Source: CAMDHY01 sp046156265
GTDB lineage: Bacteria > Pseudomonadota > Alphaproteobacteria > Rhizobiales > Segnochrobactraceae
DNA: 64,000 nt
NCBI RefSeq assembly: GCF_046156265.1
Contig: NZ_JAWDIR010000045.1
Span: 1-64,000 of the forward strand
Direction of reading: 5' to 3'
Shown: in pieces, positions 7,650 through 15,619 of the stretch
Numbering within the stretch: the first letter of the stretch is position 1
Layout of the letters: each line of letters starts with the position of its first letter
The notes under the pieces: model-generated
Database searches by the model: none
The model's input: the letters and a program-made list of their open reading frames with translations, nothing else
Told to the model about the DNA's origin: nothing
Translations under genes and position numbers: made by a program

Positions 7650-8702
7650 CTATCCCCCGACCGCCTCCACCCCCGCCACCCCATGCTTTTCCGCCAGCGC
7701 CGCGATCTGCGCCGCGACCTCGGGGTGCAATTCCACCCCCTCCTTCAGCGCCCGCGCCTTGCGCGCCAGCGCCGCCTCGCCCGGCATCCGCACGGGCACG
7801 GCCGGGTCGCGCGGCGTCGCGGCCCGGCAGGCATCCGCCAGCCAGTCGACCTGCGCGAGGAACGGCGTGAGCCCCGCGAACAGCGCCGGGGCGAAGGCGA
7901 TGACCGTCACCCCGGCGCCCCAGTCCGTCGGCTTTTCGGCGCGGCCGTAGCCGCCGAGGCCCTGGGTCAGCGCCTCCACCATCAAGGACAGCGCAAAACC
8001 CTTGTGGCCGTGGTCGAGGCCGCCGACCGGCAGCAGCGCGCCGCCGGCGCTCGCAACCGCCGGGTCGTCGCTCGCCCGGCCCTTGGCATCGACGAGCCAG
8101 GCGCCGGGCAGCCGGCCGCCCTCCCGCGCGGTGCGGGCGACGAGACCGTTGGTGGTGATCGAGGTGGAGATGTCGATGAGGACCGGCCCGCCTGTCGCCG
8201 GCAGGGCGACGGCGAGCGGGTTCGGCGTCATCACCGGCGTGATGCCGCCATGCGGGGCGACGGTCGCCACAGCAGGATCGGAGGAGAGCACGATGACGGC
8301 GAAGCCGTCCCGCGCGGGCTTCTCGAGGAAGGCGGCGAGGCAGGCGATGTGGTGGCTGCGGCTGATGACCACGACGCCGACACCCTGGGTCGCAGCCTTG
8401 GCGGTCGCCGCCGCGACGGCGAGGCCGGTCGTCCACACACCGGGAAGCCGACGCCCGTCCCAGACGGCCGCGGCCGGCGCATCGGAGACGATGGCGGGCA
8501 GCCCCTCTCGCTCCATCGTGCCGGCGGAGAGCGCGCCGAGATAGGGGCCGAGGAGGGCGAGCCCGTGGGTGGTGTGGCCGAGCAGGTCCGCCTCGACGAG
8601 GCCCGCAGCCACCGCGGCGGCCGGTTCGGCGGGCAGGCCGGCGCCGGCGAGCAGCCGCTCGGAGAAGGCGACGAGGTCTTCCGCCCGGTAGCGCTCGCTC
8701 AT
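7650..8702 (-). CDS. Ldh2-family malate/L-lactate dehydrogenase-like oxidoreductase
   Basis: A 350-residue member of the Ldh_2 (malate/L-lactate/ureidoglycolate dehydrogenase, delta1-piperideine-2-carboxylate reductase) family, NAD(P)-dependent oxidoreductases of 2-hydroxy or cyclic imino acids with no Rossmann fold. Family blocks seen are EADLLGHTTHGLALL, the catalytic-His region ISRSHHIACLAAFL, MTPNPLAVALPA, DISTSITTNG and DHGHKGFALSLMVEAL. The ATG at 8702 follows GGGAGGCGAGGGAG, and ten extra upstream codons are not needed. It is the last gene of the leftward TRAP-lyase-dehydrogenase unit, 48 bases after a DapA-family gene, which suggests it acts on the lyase product or on a precursor of its substrate. 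Confidence 0.88.
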   Translation of the reverse strand: MSERYRAEDLVAFSERLLAGAGLPAEPAAAVAAGLVEADLLGHTTHGLALLGPYLGALSAGTMEREGLPAIVSDAPAAAVWDGRRLPGVWTTGLAVAAATAKAATQGVGVVVISRSHHIACLAAFLEKPARDGFAVIVLSSDPAVATVAPHGGITPVMTPNPLAVALPATGGPVLIDISTSITTNGLVARTAREGGRLPGAWLVDAKGRASDDPAVASAGGALLPVGGLDHGHKGFALSLMVEALTQGLGGYGRAEKPTDWGAGVTVIAFAPALFAGLTPFLAQVDWLADACRAATPRDPAVPVRMPGEAALARKARALKEGVELHPEVAAQIAALAEKHGVAGVEAVGG

Positions 8703-8750
8703 GGTACGCTCCCTCGCCTCCCCGCGGTGCATCGCCCGGAGGGCGCAGCC

Positions 8751-9695
8751 CTACACCAGCGCCCGCACGGCGAAGCCGAAGCTCTCCTCGAGCGTGCGGA
8801 GGAGCTCGCGACCCTTCTCGACGGGGGCCGGCAGCAGCGGCGGGCGGACGTTGCGCCAGCGACGGTCGCCGGTGGTCTCGGCCAGCACCGCCTTCATCGC
8901 CGGGATCGGCGCATAGGGCTGCACGGTCTTCCGGAAGGCGTCAACGACCGCCTGCCGCGCCCCGCCGCCGCCGTCGCCGTGCCTGGCGACCACCTCGGCC
9001 ACCGCCGGTGCGTTGAGGTTGGCCGTCGCGGTGATGCAGCCGGGGGCGCCGAGCGCCAGCATCGCATCGAGGCCGATCTCGGAGCCCGGATAGATCGCAA
9101 GCTTCGGGAAGCGGGCGAGCAGGGCCCGGGTGTTCTCGGCGTCGCCGGAGGAATCCTTCAGGCCGACGACCGTCTCGGGGAACGCCTCGGCGAGGCGGCC
9201 GACGAGGTCGAGCGACAGCGGCGTCTGCGACACCGGCGGGATGTGGTAGAGATAGATGCGCAGCGCCGGCCGGTCGACGGCCTCGATGAGCTTCTCGAAA
9301 TAGGCGTAGAGCCCGTCGTCGCTGACGCCCTTGAAGTAGAACGGCGGCAGCGTCATCGCGCCGGCGCAGCCGAGATCGACGGCGTGGCGCGTCAGCTCCG
9401 CCGTGTCGGGGAACGAACACAGCCCCGTGCCCGGGATCAGCCGCTTCGGGTCGACGCCGGCCTCCACCAGCGCCTCGAGCAGCCGCTTGCGCTCGTCGAT
9501 GCCGACCGAGAGCGCCTCGCCCGTCGTGCCGAAGGGGGCGAGGCCGGCGCAGCCGTTCGCCAGCAGGTGCTGGGCGTGGGCGACATAGAGCTCGGGCACC
9601 ACCGCCAGCGCGTCGTCGAAGGGCGTGAGGTTGGGCGCGATGACGCCCCGAATGATGCCGTCCGAACCCGCGACAGACGAACCAGCGACCGACAT
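8751..9695 (-). CDS. Dihydrodipicolinate synthase (DapA) family lyase
   Basis: A 314-residue class I aldolase-fold protein of the DapA/N-acetylneuraminate lyase family, which use a Schiff-base lysine to make or break C-C bonds of 2-oxo acids, or to deaminate or dehydrate them. The GTTGEALS substrate-carboxylate loop, the tyrosine in IYLYHIPP and the Schiff-base lysine in VGLKDSSGD are present. It is unlikely to be the lysine-biosynthesis DapA because it lies inside a catabolic unit behind a TRAP transporter and before an Ldh2 dehydrogenase. Substrate unknown; a sugar acid or hydroxyproline-type intermediate are examples from related operons. Confidence 0.88.
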   Translation of the reverse strand: MSVAGSSVAGSDGIIRGVIAPNLTPFDDALAVVPELYVAHAQHLLANGCAGLAPFGTTGEALSVGIDERKRLLEALVEAGVDPKRLIPGTGLCSFPDTAELTRHAVDLGCAGAMTLPPFYFKGVSDDGLYAYFEKLIEAVDRPALRIYLYHIPPVSQTPLSLDLVGRLAEAFPETVVGLKDSSGDAENTRALLARFPKLAIYPGSEIGLDAMLALGAPGCITATANLNAPAVAEVVARHGDGGGGARQAVVDAFRKTVQPYAPIPAMKAVLAETTGDRRWRNVRPPLLPAPVEKGRELLRTLEESFGFAVRALV

Positions 9696-9805
9696 GCCGA
9701 ACTCCTGCGACCGGGACCGCCGCGAGACTGCGGCGGCCGTCGCAGCCCTCTTAGCAGACGCCGGCCGTCGCGGCACCCGCCCCTGGGCCCGCCGAGGTCA
9801 GACCC

Positions 9806-11128
9806 TCACCGGCCGTAGATCGCCTGCGGCAGCCACAGCCCGATCTGCGGGAAGGTGTAGAACAGCACCATGGTGATGCCGACCATGATGAGGAATGGCA
9901 GGATGCCGCGGAAGATATCGACGAGCTCGATACTTCGCGATTGGATGCCCTTGAGGTAATAGGCCGACATCGCCATCGGCGGCGTCAGGAAGCTCGTCTG
10001 GATGTTGAGGGCGACGAGGACGCCGAACAAGAGCGGATCGACGCCGAAGGCGGGCAGCAGCGGCAGGAAGATCGGCACGAAGATGATGATGATTTCCGTC
10101 CACTCGAGCGGCCAGCCGAGCAGGAAGATGATCAGCTGCGTCAGGAGCAGGAACTGCAGCGGCGTCAGATTGAGCCCGAGCATGAACTGTTCGACGACGT
10201 GGTGGCCGCCGAGGAGCGAGAAGACCGACGAGAACGTCCACGAGCCGACGAACAGCCAGCACACCATGGCGGTGGCGCGGGCCGTCAGGAACACCGATTC
10301 CTTGAAGCCGGTGAAGGTCAGCCCGCGATAGGCGAGCGCCAGCACGACGGCACCGAGGGCGCCGATGCCGGCCGCCTCGTGGGGCGTCGCAAAGCCGAAC
10401 AGGATGGCGCCGAGCACGGACGTGATCAGCACGAACAGCGGCAGGAACGAGGTCGCGAGCTTTCCGGCCACCTCGCTGAAGGGCACGTGCTGTCCGGCCA
10501 TCGCCGGCCGCGGGGCGGATTTCGGGTCGATGACCGCCCGCCCGACCACGTAGACGACGTAGAGGCCGGCGAGCAGGAAGCCGGGGATCAATGCCGCCGC
10601 ATAGAGGCGAACGATCGATTCGCCCGCCATCGCGCCATAGAGGATCAGCATGATCGAGGGCGGGATGAGGATGCCGAGCGTGCCGCCGGCGCAGACGATG
10701 CCGGCCGCGAGCTTCTTGTCGTAGCCGGCCTTCACCATCTGCGGGAAGGCGAGCAGGCCCATCAGCGTCACCACCGCGCCGACGATGCCGGTGGCGGTGG
10801 CGAACATCGCGCAGGTGATCAGCGTCGCGACGCCGAGCGAACCCGGCACGTTGCGCAGCGCCAGCTGCAGGCTGTCGAAGAGCCGCCCGAGGACGTTCGC
10901 CCGTTCGACGATGTAGCCCATGAACAGGAACAGCGGCACGGCGATCAGCACGTCGTTCGACATCACGCCGTAGGCGCGCTGGATGAACAACGGAAAGATG
11001 GAATCGCCGATCGCGTAGTAGCCGAAGCCGACGGAGAGCGCGATCAGCGTGAAGGCGATGGGAAAGCCGATCAGGATGGTGACGATGAACACACCCAGCA
11101 TCAGGATCCCGATCATCGGATCGGACAT
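9806..11128 (-). CDS. dctM: TRAP transporter large permease (DctM family)
   Basis: A 440-residue inner-membrane protein, the large subunit of a tripartite ATP-independent periplasmic transporter that drives solute import with an ion gradient. It consists almost wholly of hydrophobic helices, about twelve. Family features include VPLFLFMGYIVERANV near residue 65, a GGTLGILIPPSIMLILYG loop near residue 150, and LNIQTSFLTPPMAMSAYYL near the end. It is 51 bases downstream of the small permease gene and about 110 bases before the DapA-family gene, forming one unit with dctP and dctQ. Confidence 0.93.
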   Translation of the reverse strand: MSDPMIGILMLGVFIVTILIGFPIAFTLIALSVGFGYYAIGDSIFPLFIQRAYGVMSNDVLIAVPLFLFMGYIVERANVLGRLFDSLQLALRNVPGSLGVATLITCAMFATATGIVGAVVTLMGLLAFPQMVKAGYDKKLAAGIVCAGGTLGILIPPSIMLILYGAMAGESIVRLYAAALIPGFLLAGLYVVYVVGRAVIDPKSAPRPAMAGQHVPFSEVAGKLATSFLPLFVLITSVLGAILFGFATPHEAAGIGALGAVVLALAYRGLTFTGFKESVFLTARATAMVCWLFVGSWTFSSVFSLLGGHHVVEQFMLGLNLTPLQFLLLTQLIIFLLGWPLEWTEIIIIFVPIFLPLLPAFGVDPLLFGVLVALNIQTSFLTPPMAMSAYYLKGIQSRSIELVDIFRGILPFLIMVGITMVLFYTFPQIGLWLPQAIYGR

Positions 11129-11179
11129 TTGTTCACTCCGGTGCGCGGGACGGGGGGAGGCGGGCGGCGGCGGACACGC

Positions 11180-11746
11180 TCAGGCGCGCCCCTTCTCCTG
11201 GATGAGCTGGCGTTCGAGTTCCTCGACGTCGTGCATGCGCGGCGGCCAGCGGCCGGTGCGGATGCAGTCGACGCAGCGGATCACCTCGGCGATGCCCTGC
11301 AGGAACAGGAACACGCCGGAGATCGGGATGAGCGCCTTGAAGGGGTAGACGATCGGGCCGTTCGGGCTGAACGACGACGCCTCGCCCATCATCCAGGACA
11401 TCCGGGCGAAGAAGAAGCCGGAGTAGACGAGGGCGATCACCGCCGGAAAGAAGGCGATGATGTAGAGCACGAGGTCGATCCAGGCCTGCGTGCGCGGCTT
11501 CAGGAAGCGGTAGATCACGTCGGCGCGCACGTGGCCGTTGCGCGACAGCGTGTAGGCGCCGGCCATCAGGAACAGCGCACCATAGAGCATGTAGCTGGTG
11601 TCGTAGGCCCAGCCGGTCGGCCGCCGGAAGGCGTAGCGGACCACCACCTCGTAGGTGACGACGCCCGTCAGGATGACGACGCACCAGGCGAACAGCTTTC
11701 CCGACAGCGCCGACAGCTCGTCGATGACGAACAGGAACTTCTGCAT
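11180..11746 (-). CDS. dctQ: TRAP transporter small permease (DctQ family)
   Basis: A 188-residue inner-membrane protein with four hydrophobic helices, partner of the DctM-type permease. The stretch GVVTYEVVVRYAFRRPTGW near residue 35 and the NGHVRADVIYRFL segment near residue 70 are typical of DctQ. The ATG at 11746 was preferred over one seven codons upstream because it begins the first amphipathic segment. A 180-base gap with a strong hairpin separates it from the binding-protein gene. Confidence 0.9.
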   Translation of the reverse strand: MQKFLFVIDELSALSGKLFAWCVVILTGVVTYEVVVRYAFRRPTGWAYDTSYMLYGALFLMAGAYTLSRNGHVRADVIYRFLKPRTQAWIDLVLYIIAFFPAVIALVYSGFFFARMSWMMGEASSFSPNGPIVYPFKALIPISGVFLFLQGIAEVIRCVDCIRTGRWPPRMHDVEELERQLIQEKGRA

Positions 11747-11880
11747 CGTGTGTGCTCCGCGGCGCACCGTGCCGCCGGCCGACTTGATCTACCCCGCGCG
11801 GCCTGCCTTCGCCGACCGTCAGGCCCGCAGCCGGCGGAACGTCGCGTCCCGCCGGAGATCGCACACCCCTCGCACCACCC

Positions 11881-11907
11881 CCCGCCCGACGGCTTTCGCC
11901 GGGCGGG
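11881..11907. terminator. GC-rich hairpin between binding-protein and permease genes
   Basis: Arms CCCGCCCG (11881-11888) and CGGGCGGG (11900-11907) form an 8-base stem within the 180-base gap after the dctP stop codon. There is no T run on either strand, so it is not a canonical terminator. Hairpins at this place commonly lower downstream expression and protect the binding-protein message, giving more binding protein than permease; that function is inferred. Confidence 0.45.
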
Positions 11908-11926
11908 GGACGGACGCGACGGGGCC

Positions 11927-13093
11927 TCAGCCCTGGCCGAAGAAGTGCTGGTAGGCCGGCTCCTTCGGCGCGTTCGCGTCGAAGAAATAGGAGCCCATCG
12001 ACTTCACGAACGCCTTCTGGCTGTCGATCACCTTGGTGAAGAACTGGCCGGTCTGTTCGTTGCCGCTGGCGTTGGCGATGACGCGGTCCCACGAGGCGAG
12101 CTGCGCCTCGAGCACGCTCTCGGGCGTGCGCGTCACCTTCACCCCTGCCTCCTTCAGCGCGGCGAGGTCCTGCGGATAGCGGGCCATCGCCTTCCAGTAC
12201 ATGTCGGAGGAAGCGGCATAGGCGCCGTAGCGCAGGATCGCCCGCAGATCGGGGTCCAGCGCCTCGTATTTCTGCTTGTTGAAGATCACCTCGAAGCACT
12301 CGCTGTCCTGGTGATAGGACTGCAGCATGTAGTTCTTCGAGACGTCGGCGAAGCCGAGGATGCGGTCCGACGAGGGGTTGTTGAACTCGGCCGCGTCGAG
12401 CAGGCCGCGGTCCATCGACGGCACGATGTCCGGGCCGCCGACGATGGTGACGGCCGCGCCCATGTCGTTGAACAGGTCCGCCGACAGGCCGACGGTCCGG
12501 TACTTGAGGTTCTGCAACTGCTCGGCGCTGGTGATCTCGTCCTTGAACCAGCCGAGCGGCTGGGTCGGCATCGGGCCGGTGAGGAAGCCGGTGAGCGGCA
12601 GGTTGAGGATGTCGTTGACGAGCTCGTTGTAGAGCGCCTCGCCGCCGCCGTGGTAGAACCACGACAGGAACTGGTTGGCGTCCCAGCCGAAGGCCGGCGG
12701 CGTGCCGAACAGCGAGTAGGCCTTGTGCTTGCCGTACCAGTAGGCGGTGACGCCGTGGCCTCCGTCCAGCGCGCCGGCGAGCACCGCGTCCTGCATCTGC
12801 AGCGCACCGACGACGGCGCCGGCGGGCAGCAGCTCGAGCTTCAGGCGTCCGCCCGACATCTCGTTGACCATCTTCACGTAGTCGGCGGCGAACTCGTGGA
12901 AGATGTCGCGCGCCGGCCAGGTCGACTGGAAGCGCCAGGTCGTCGTCTGGGCGCGCGCGATGGCGGGCATCGCCACCGCGCCGGCGCCGGCGACGGCCGC
13001 TCCGGCGAGAAACTTGCGCCGCCCGATGCCGGGCTTCGCGCCGTCGGTGGCAGGTGTGGGGGTGGCGACAGGCGTGGTGGTGTCGTCGGTCAT
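11927..13093 (-). CDS. dctP: TRAP transporter substrate-binding protein (DctP/TakP-like)
   Basis: A 388-residue periplasmic solute-binding protein that captures the substrate, probably an organic acid anion, and delivers it to the DctQM permease. A Tat-type signal is visible: RRKFLAG at residues 25-31, a hydrophobic run, and a cleavage site after ARA near residue 48. The mature protein begins with TTTWRFQSTW, as in TakP-like 2-oxo-acid and mannitol/chloroaromatic-type binding proteins, and contains a GFADVSKNYMLQSYHQ segment in the C-lobe. The ATG at 13093 is preceded by GGGGAGGATC. The 25-residue stretch before the Tat motif is unusually rich in Thr, Pro and Ala. Confidence 0.9.
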   Translation of the reverse strand: MTDDTTTPVATPTPATDGAKPGIGRRKFLAGAAVAGAGAVAMPAIARAQTTTWRFQSTWPARDIFHEFAADYVKMVNEMSGGRLKLELLPAGAVVGALQMQDAVLAGALDGGHGVTAYWYGKHKAYSLFGTPPAFGWDANQFLSWFYHGGGEALYNELVNDILNLPLTGFLTGPMPTQPLGWFKDEITSAEQLQNLKYRTVGLSADLFNDMGAAVTIVGGPDIVPSMDRGLLDAAEFNNPSSDRILGFADVSKNYMLQSYHQDSECFEVIFNKQKYEALDPDLRAILRYGAYAASSDMYWKAMARYPQDLAALKEAGVKVTRTPESVLEAQLASWDRVIANASGNEQTGQFFTKVIDSQKAFVKSMGSYFFDANAPKEPAYQHFFGQG

Positions 13094-13150
13094 GGTGATC
13101 CTCCCCTGAGGTTTCTTCCCGGGCCGCCGTTTTCGGCTGGCCCCTGTTGT

Positions 13151-13204
13151 TGGTTCGCCGCCGTTCCGGCGGTCGCCTCCTGGTTCGCCGCCGTTCCGGC
13201 GGTC
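13151..13204. repeat. Two tandem 24-base hairpin repeats in the TRAP operon leader
   Basis: The same 24-base sequence occurs at 13151-13174 and 13181-13204, a period of 30 bases. Each copy holds a perfect hairpin, CCGCCG-TTC-CGGCGG. They lie about 60 to 110 bases upstream of the dctP start codon, in a 390-base gap that carries no gene, and would form two adjacent stem-loops in the 5' untranslated RNA. A role in RNA stability or in binding a regulator is possible but unproven. Confidence 0.7.
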
Positions 13205-13483
13205 TTGGCTGTCGTGTTCAGGCCGTAGCGCGGTATACGACGGGACGCCGTCTTCGGTTCTTTCCCGCCCAACGACGACTTGCGAGCATCGAGCCGCGCG
13301 AGTCTTCCCCGCACGCTCGCCGCACGACGACGATGGAATGCAGTTAAACGCGCCCGTGACGGCAATACAAGCGCGCACGCAGGGCCTACGTCCTTCGACC
13401 AATTCTTTGGATTGGCAGAGCGTTGTGCTGCAGTGCGATAGGGCAGTTGTCGGACAGCCCCGCCGATCCGCCGTTCTAGTCGG

Positions 13484-14773
13484 CTAAGCGCGCTCCAGAG
13501 CCTCGACGAACGCCACCACCCGCGGGTCGACGCGGATGTCGCGGGGGCGCAGCGGCTGCACCAGCGACAGGCCGGCGAGCGAGCGCGCCCGCGACAGCGC
13601 AACATAGGCCTGGCCGGGCGCGAAGGAGTAGCCGAGGTCGATGCGCACGTCCTCGAGCGTCAGGCCCTGCGCCTTGTGGACGGTCACCGCCCACGCCGGC
13701 ACCAGCGGCAGCTGCGTGTAGCTGCCGACCACCTTCGAGGTGATGCGCTCGCCGCTCTCGTCCGCCTCGTAGCGGATGCGTTCCCAGGTGTAGGGCTCGA
13801 GTTCCATCTCGATGCCGCTGTCGAAGCGCACCCGCGCACAGTCCTCGTTCAGCCCGACGACGGTGCCGGTCGAGCCGTTGACGAAGCGGCGGGCGACGTC
13901 GTTGCGCACCGCCATGACGCGGGCGCCGACCTTGAGCATGAGCCGCTCGGGCACCGGCAGCCGGTCGCCGGCGAGGCCGAACTCGCCGGCGCTGGTGCCG
14001 GTGAAGCCGATCTCCCGTGCGGGCAGCCGCGCCATGCCCTCGGCGTTGTAGGCGTCGACGCGGGCGTTGGTGCCGGCGAGCAGCACCGGCGCGCGGCCCT
14101 CCCGGTGCGGCCCGACGCAGGCCTCGTTGAGCGCCGCCACCGCCCGCTCGACGTCGCGCCCGCGGCGGAGATCGTCGAGCCAGCCGACGAAGGTCGGATC
14201 ACTTTGCCGGTGCACGGTGGTGAAGCCGACGCCGGCGACCGGTGCGCCGGCGAGCACGCGGGCGTGGAAGGCGTAGGGGCCCTCGTAGCCGAGGCCGGCG
14301 AGGATCTCCTGCTCGACCATCGGCACCACCGGCGCGAGTTGCAGGAAGTCGCCGACGAGCACGACCTGCACGCCGCCGAACGGCTCGTCGCGATTGCGCG
14401 CGATGCGGAGCGACAGGTCCATGGCGTCGACGAGGTCGGCGCGCGCCATCGACACCTCGTCGACGACGAGACGCTCGAGCTTGCGCATCAGCCGCCGGGC
14501 GAACGGCCGCGGCTTGATCTCGTCGCGGTTCAGCAGCCGCGGCGGCAGGCCGAAGAAGGAGTGGATGGTCTGGCCGCCGACATTCAGCGCCGCGACGCCC
14601 GTCGGCGCGACGAACACCTGGCGACGACCTTCGTCCTTGCGCAGCCTCTGCAGGAAGGTGGTCTTGCCGGTGCCGGCGCCGCCGTGCACGAGCACCAGCG
14701 GCGCATCGCCCTCGATGAGCGCCAGCGCCCGCGCCGCCGCGTCGGACGGCGCCTCGCCGTCCTCGGCCGACAC
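13484..14773 (-). CDS. Pif1-like AAA family ATP-dependent DNA helicase
   Basis: A 429-residue superfamily-1B helicase related to Pif1/RecD. Motifs in order are Walker A GGAGTGKTTF at residues 31-40, APTGVAALNVGGQTIHSFFG, Walker B LVVDEVSMARADLVD, the sensor QVVLVGDFLQLAPV, and near the C-terminus WAVTVHKAQGLTLEDV and AYVALSRAR. Such proteins unwind DNA with ATP and act in replication or repair. It starts with GTG at 14773, and its start overlaps the stop codon of the GntR gene by one base, so it is translationally coupled to a transcription regulator, an odd pairing. The gap to dctP below is 390 bases, so it may not belong to the catabolic unit. Confidence 0.88.
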   Translation of the reverse strand: MSAEDGEAPSDAAARALALIEGDAPLVLVHGGAGTGKTTFLQRLRKDEGRRQVFVAPTGVAALNVGGQTIHSFFGLPPRLLNRDEIKPRPFARRLMRKLERLVVDEVSMARADLVDAMDLSLRIARNRDEPFGGVQVVLVGDFLQLAPVVPMVEQEILAGLGYEGPYAFHARVLAGAPVAGVGFTTVHRQSDPTFVGWLDDLRRGRDVERAVAALNEACVGPHREGRAPVLLAGTNARVDAYNAEGMARLPAREIGFTGTSAGEFGLAGDRLPVPERLMLKVGARVMAVRNDVARRFVNGSTGTVVGLNEDCARVRFDSGIEMELEPYTWERIRYEADESGERITSKVVGSYTQLPLVPAWAVTVHKAQGLTLEDVRIDLGYSFAPGQAYVALSRARSLAGLSLVQPLRPRDIRVDPRVVAFVEALERA

Positions 14774-15501
14774 TACTCCGCCGCCGTGGAAAGGTTGCCG
14801 AACGGCACCGGCAGCGTCTCGAAGAAGTCCTGGTGGACGCGGGCGAGGCGGGCGGCCTCCTCGGCGTCGCCGCGGGCCATCGCGTCGACGATCGGCTGAT
14901 GGCTGGTGGCGGCCTCCATCAGGTCGAGGCCCTCGGTCATCAGCGTGATCGTCGTGCGCGTCTCGATGGCGAGCGACGACCAGATCGCGAGCAGGAGCGC
15001 ATTGCCGGACGACACCATGACGGCGCGGTGAAAAGCGACGCTCTCGTCGCCGAGGCGCGCGACGTCGCCGGCGGCGGCGGCGGCCACCATCGCGTCGACG
15101 TTGGCCTGCAGGTCGGCGACGTCACCGGCCCGGCGCTGGGTCGCGAGCCGCGTCGCCGCCTCCTCCAGCGAGCCGCGCACGACGTAGATCTCACGGATGC
15201 GCTCGGCCACGTCGGCGGCGACGTAGGTGCCGCGGCGCGGATTGTTGACGACGAGGCCGGTCGCCTCGAGCTCGCGGAACGCCTCGCGCACCGGGCCCTG
15301 GCTGGTGTCGAACTCGGCCGCGATGCGCATCTCCAGCAGCCGCTGCCCGGCCGCATAGCGCCCCGCCAGGATGCCGGTGAGCAGGGCATGCTTGATGACA
15401 TGGCGCAGCGGCGCGGACGCCGTGGCGCCGGCCGCCGCACGACGCCCGTCGCGTCGCCTGCCCGCCTTCGAGAATCCTGCCGTATCGTCGATCGTCTCCA
15501 C
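14773..15501 (-). CDS. GntR family transcriptional regulator (FadR-like, FCD domain)
   Basis: A 242-residue DNA-binding regulator. The N-terminal winged helix (residues about 30-100) shows QRLLEMRIAAEFDTSQGPVREAF, the GntR signature, followed by LEATGLVVNNPRRGTYV. The C-terminal alpha-helical FCD ligand domain includes DESVAFHRAVMVSSGN with the metal/ligand His. It starts at a GTG (15501) and shares the 118-base divergent control region with the molybdenum-hydroxylase genes. FCD regulators usually repress neighbouring catabolic genes and release DNA on binding an organic acid, so it likely controls the hydroxylase and perhaps the TRAP unit. Confidence 0.9.
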   Translation of the reverse strand: METIDDTAGFSKAGRRRDGRRAAAGATASAPLRHVIKHALLTGILAGRYAAGQRLLEMRIAAEFDTSQGPVREAFRELEATGLVVNNPRRGTYVAADVAERIREIYVVRGSLEEAATRLATQRRAGDVADLQANVDAMVAAAAAGDVARLGDESVAFHRAVMVSSGNALLLAIWSSLAIETRTTITLMTEGLDLMEAATSHQPIVDAMARGDAEEAARLARVHQDFFETLPVPFGNLSTAAE

Positions 15502-15530
15502 GGCGGGACCCTAGCGTGGCGCCATCCGCA

Positions 15531-15560
15531 TTGACAATCATCGTCGGTCTTATCGATAAT
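15531..15560 (+). promoter_or_regulatory. Promoter with overlapping palindrome upstream of the hydroxylase genes
   Basis: TTGACA (15531-15536) is a perfect -35 box, followed after 18 bases by GATAAT (15555-15560) as -10. A perfect 10-base palindrome, TTATCGATAA (15550-15559), covers the -10 box. This patch is AT-rich in a GC-rich genome and sits between the divergent GntR and hydroxylase genes. The likely reading is a sigma-70 promoter repressed by GntR binding at the palindrome, controlling both directions. Confidence 0.6.
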
Positions 15561-15619
15561 CGAACTCCTAAAAGATCACCCGCCGCCATGAAGCGCGCGG
15601 GGATGGGAGGGACGAAACG

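Noticed and set aside
8751..9695. Housekeeping dapA for lysine synthesis
   Set aside because: The gene is embedded in a TRAP-dehydrogenase unit and its sequence is that of the broader DapA family; function assigned only at family level.
13151..13204. Start of a CRISPR array
   Set aside because: Only two units with a 6-base gap, each a hairpin; no spacer-sized unique sequence and no cas genes in the window.
9941..13228. A 1095-codon plus-strand open frame over the TRAP genes
   Set aside because: Shadow of dctM, dctQ and dctP on the minus strand; no recognisable domain and biased composition.
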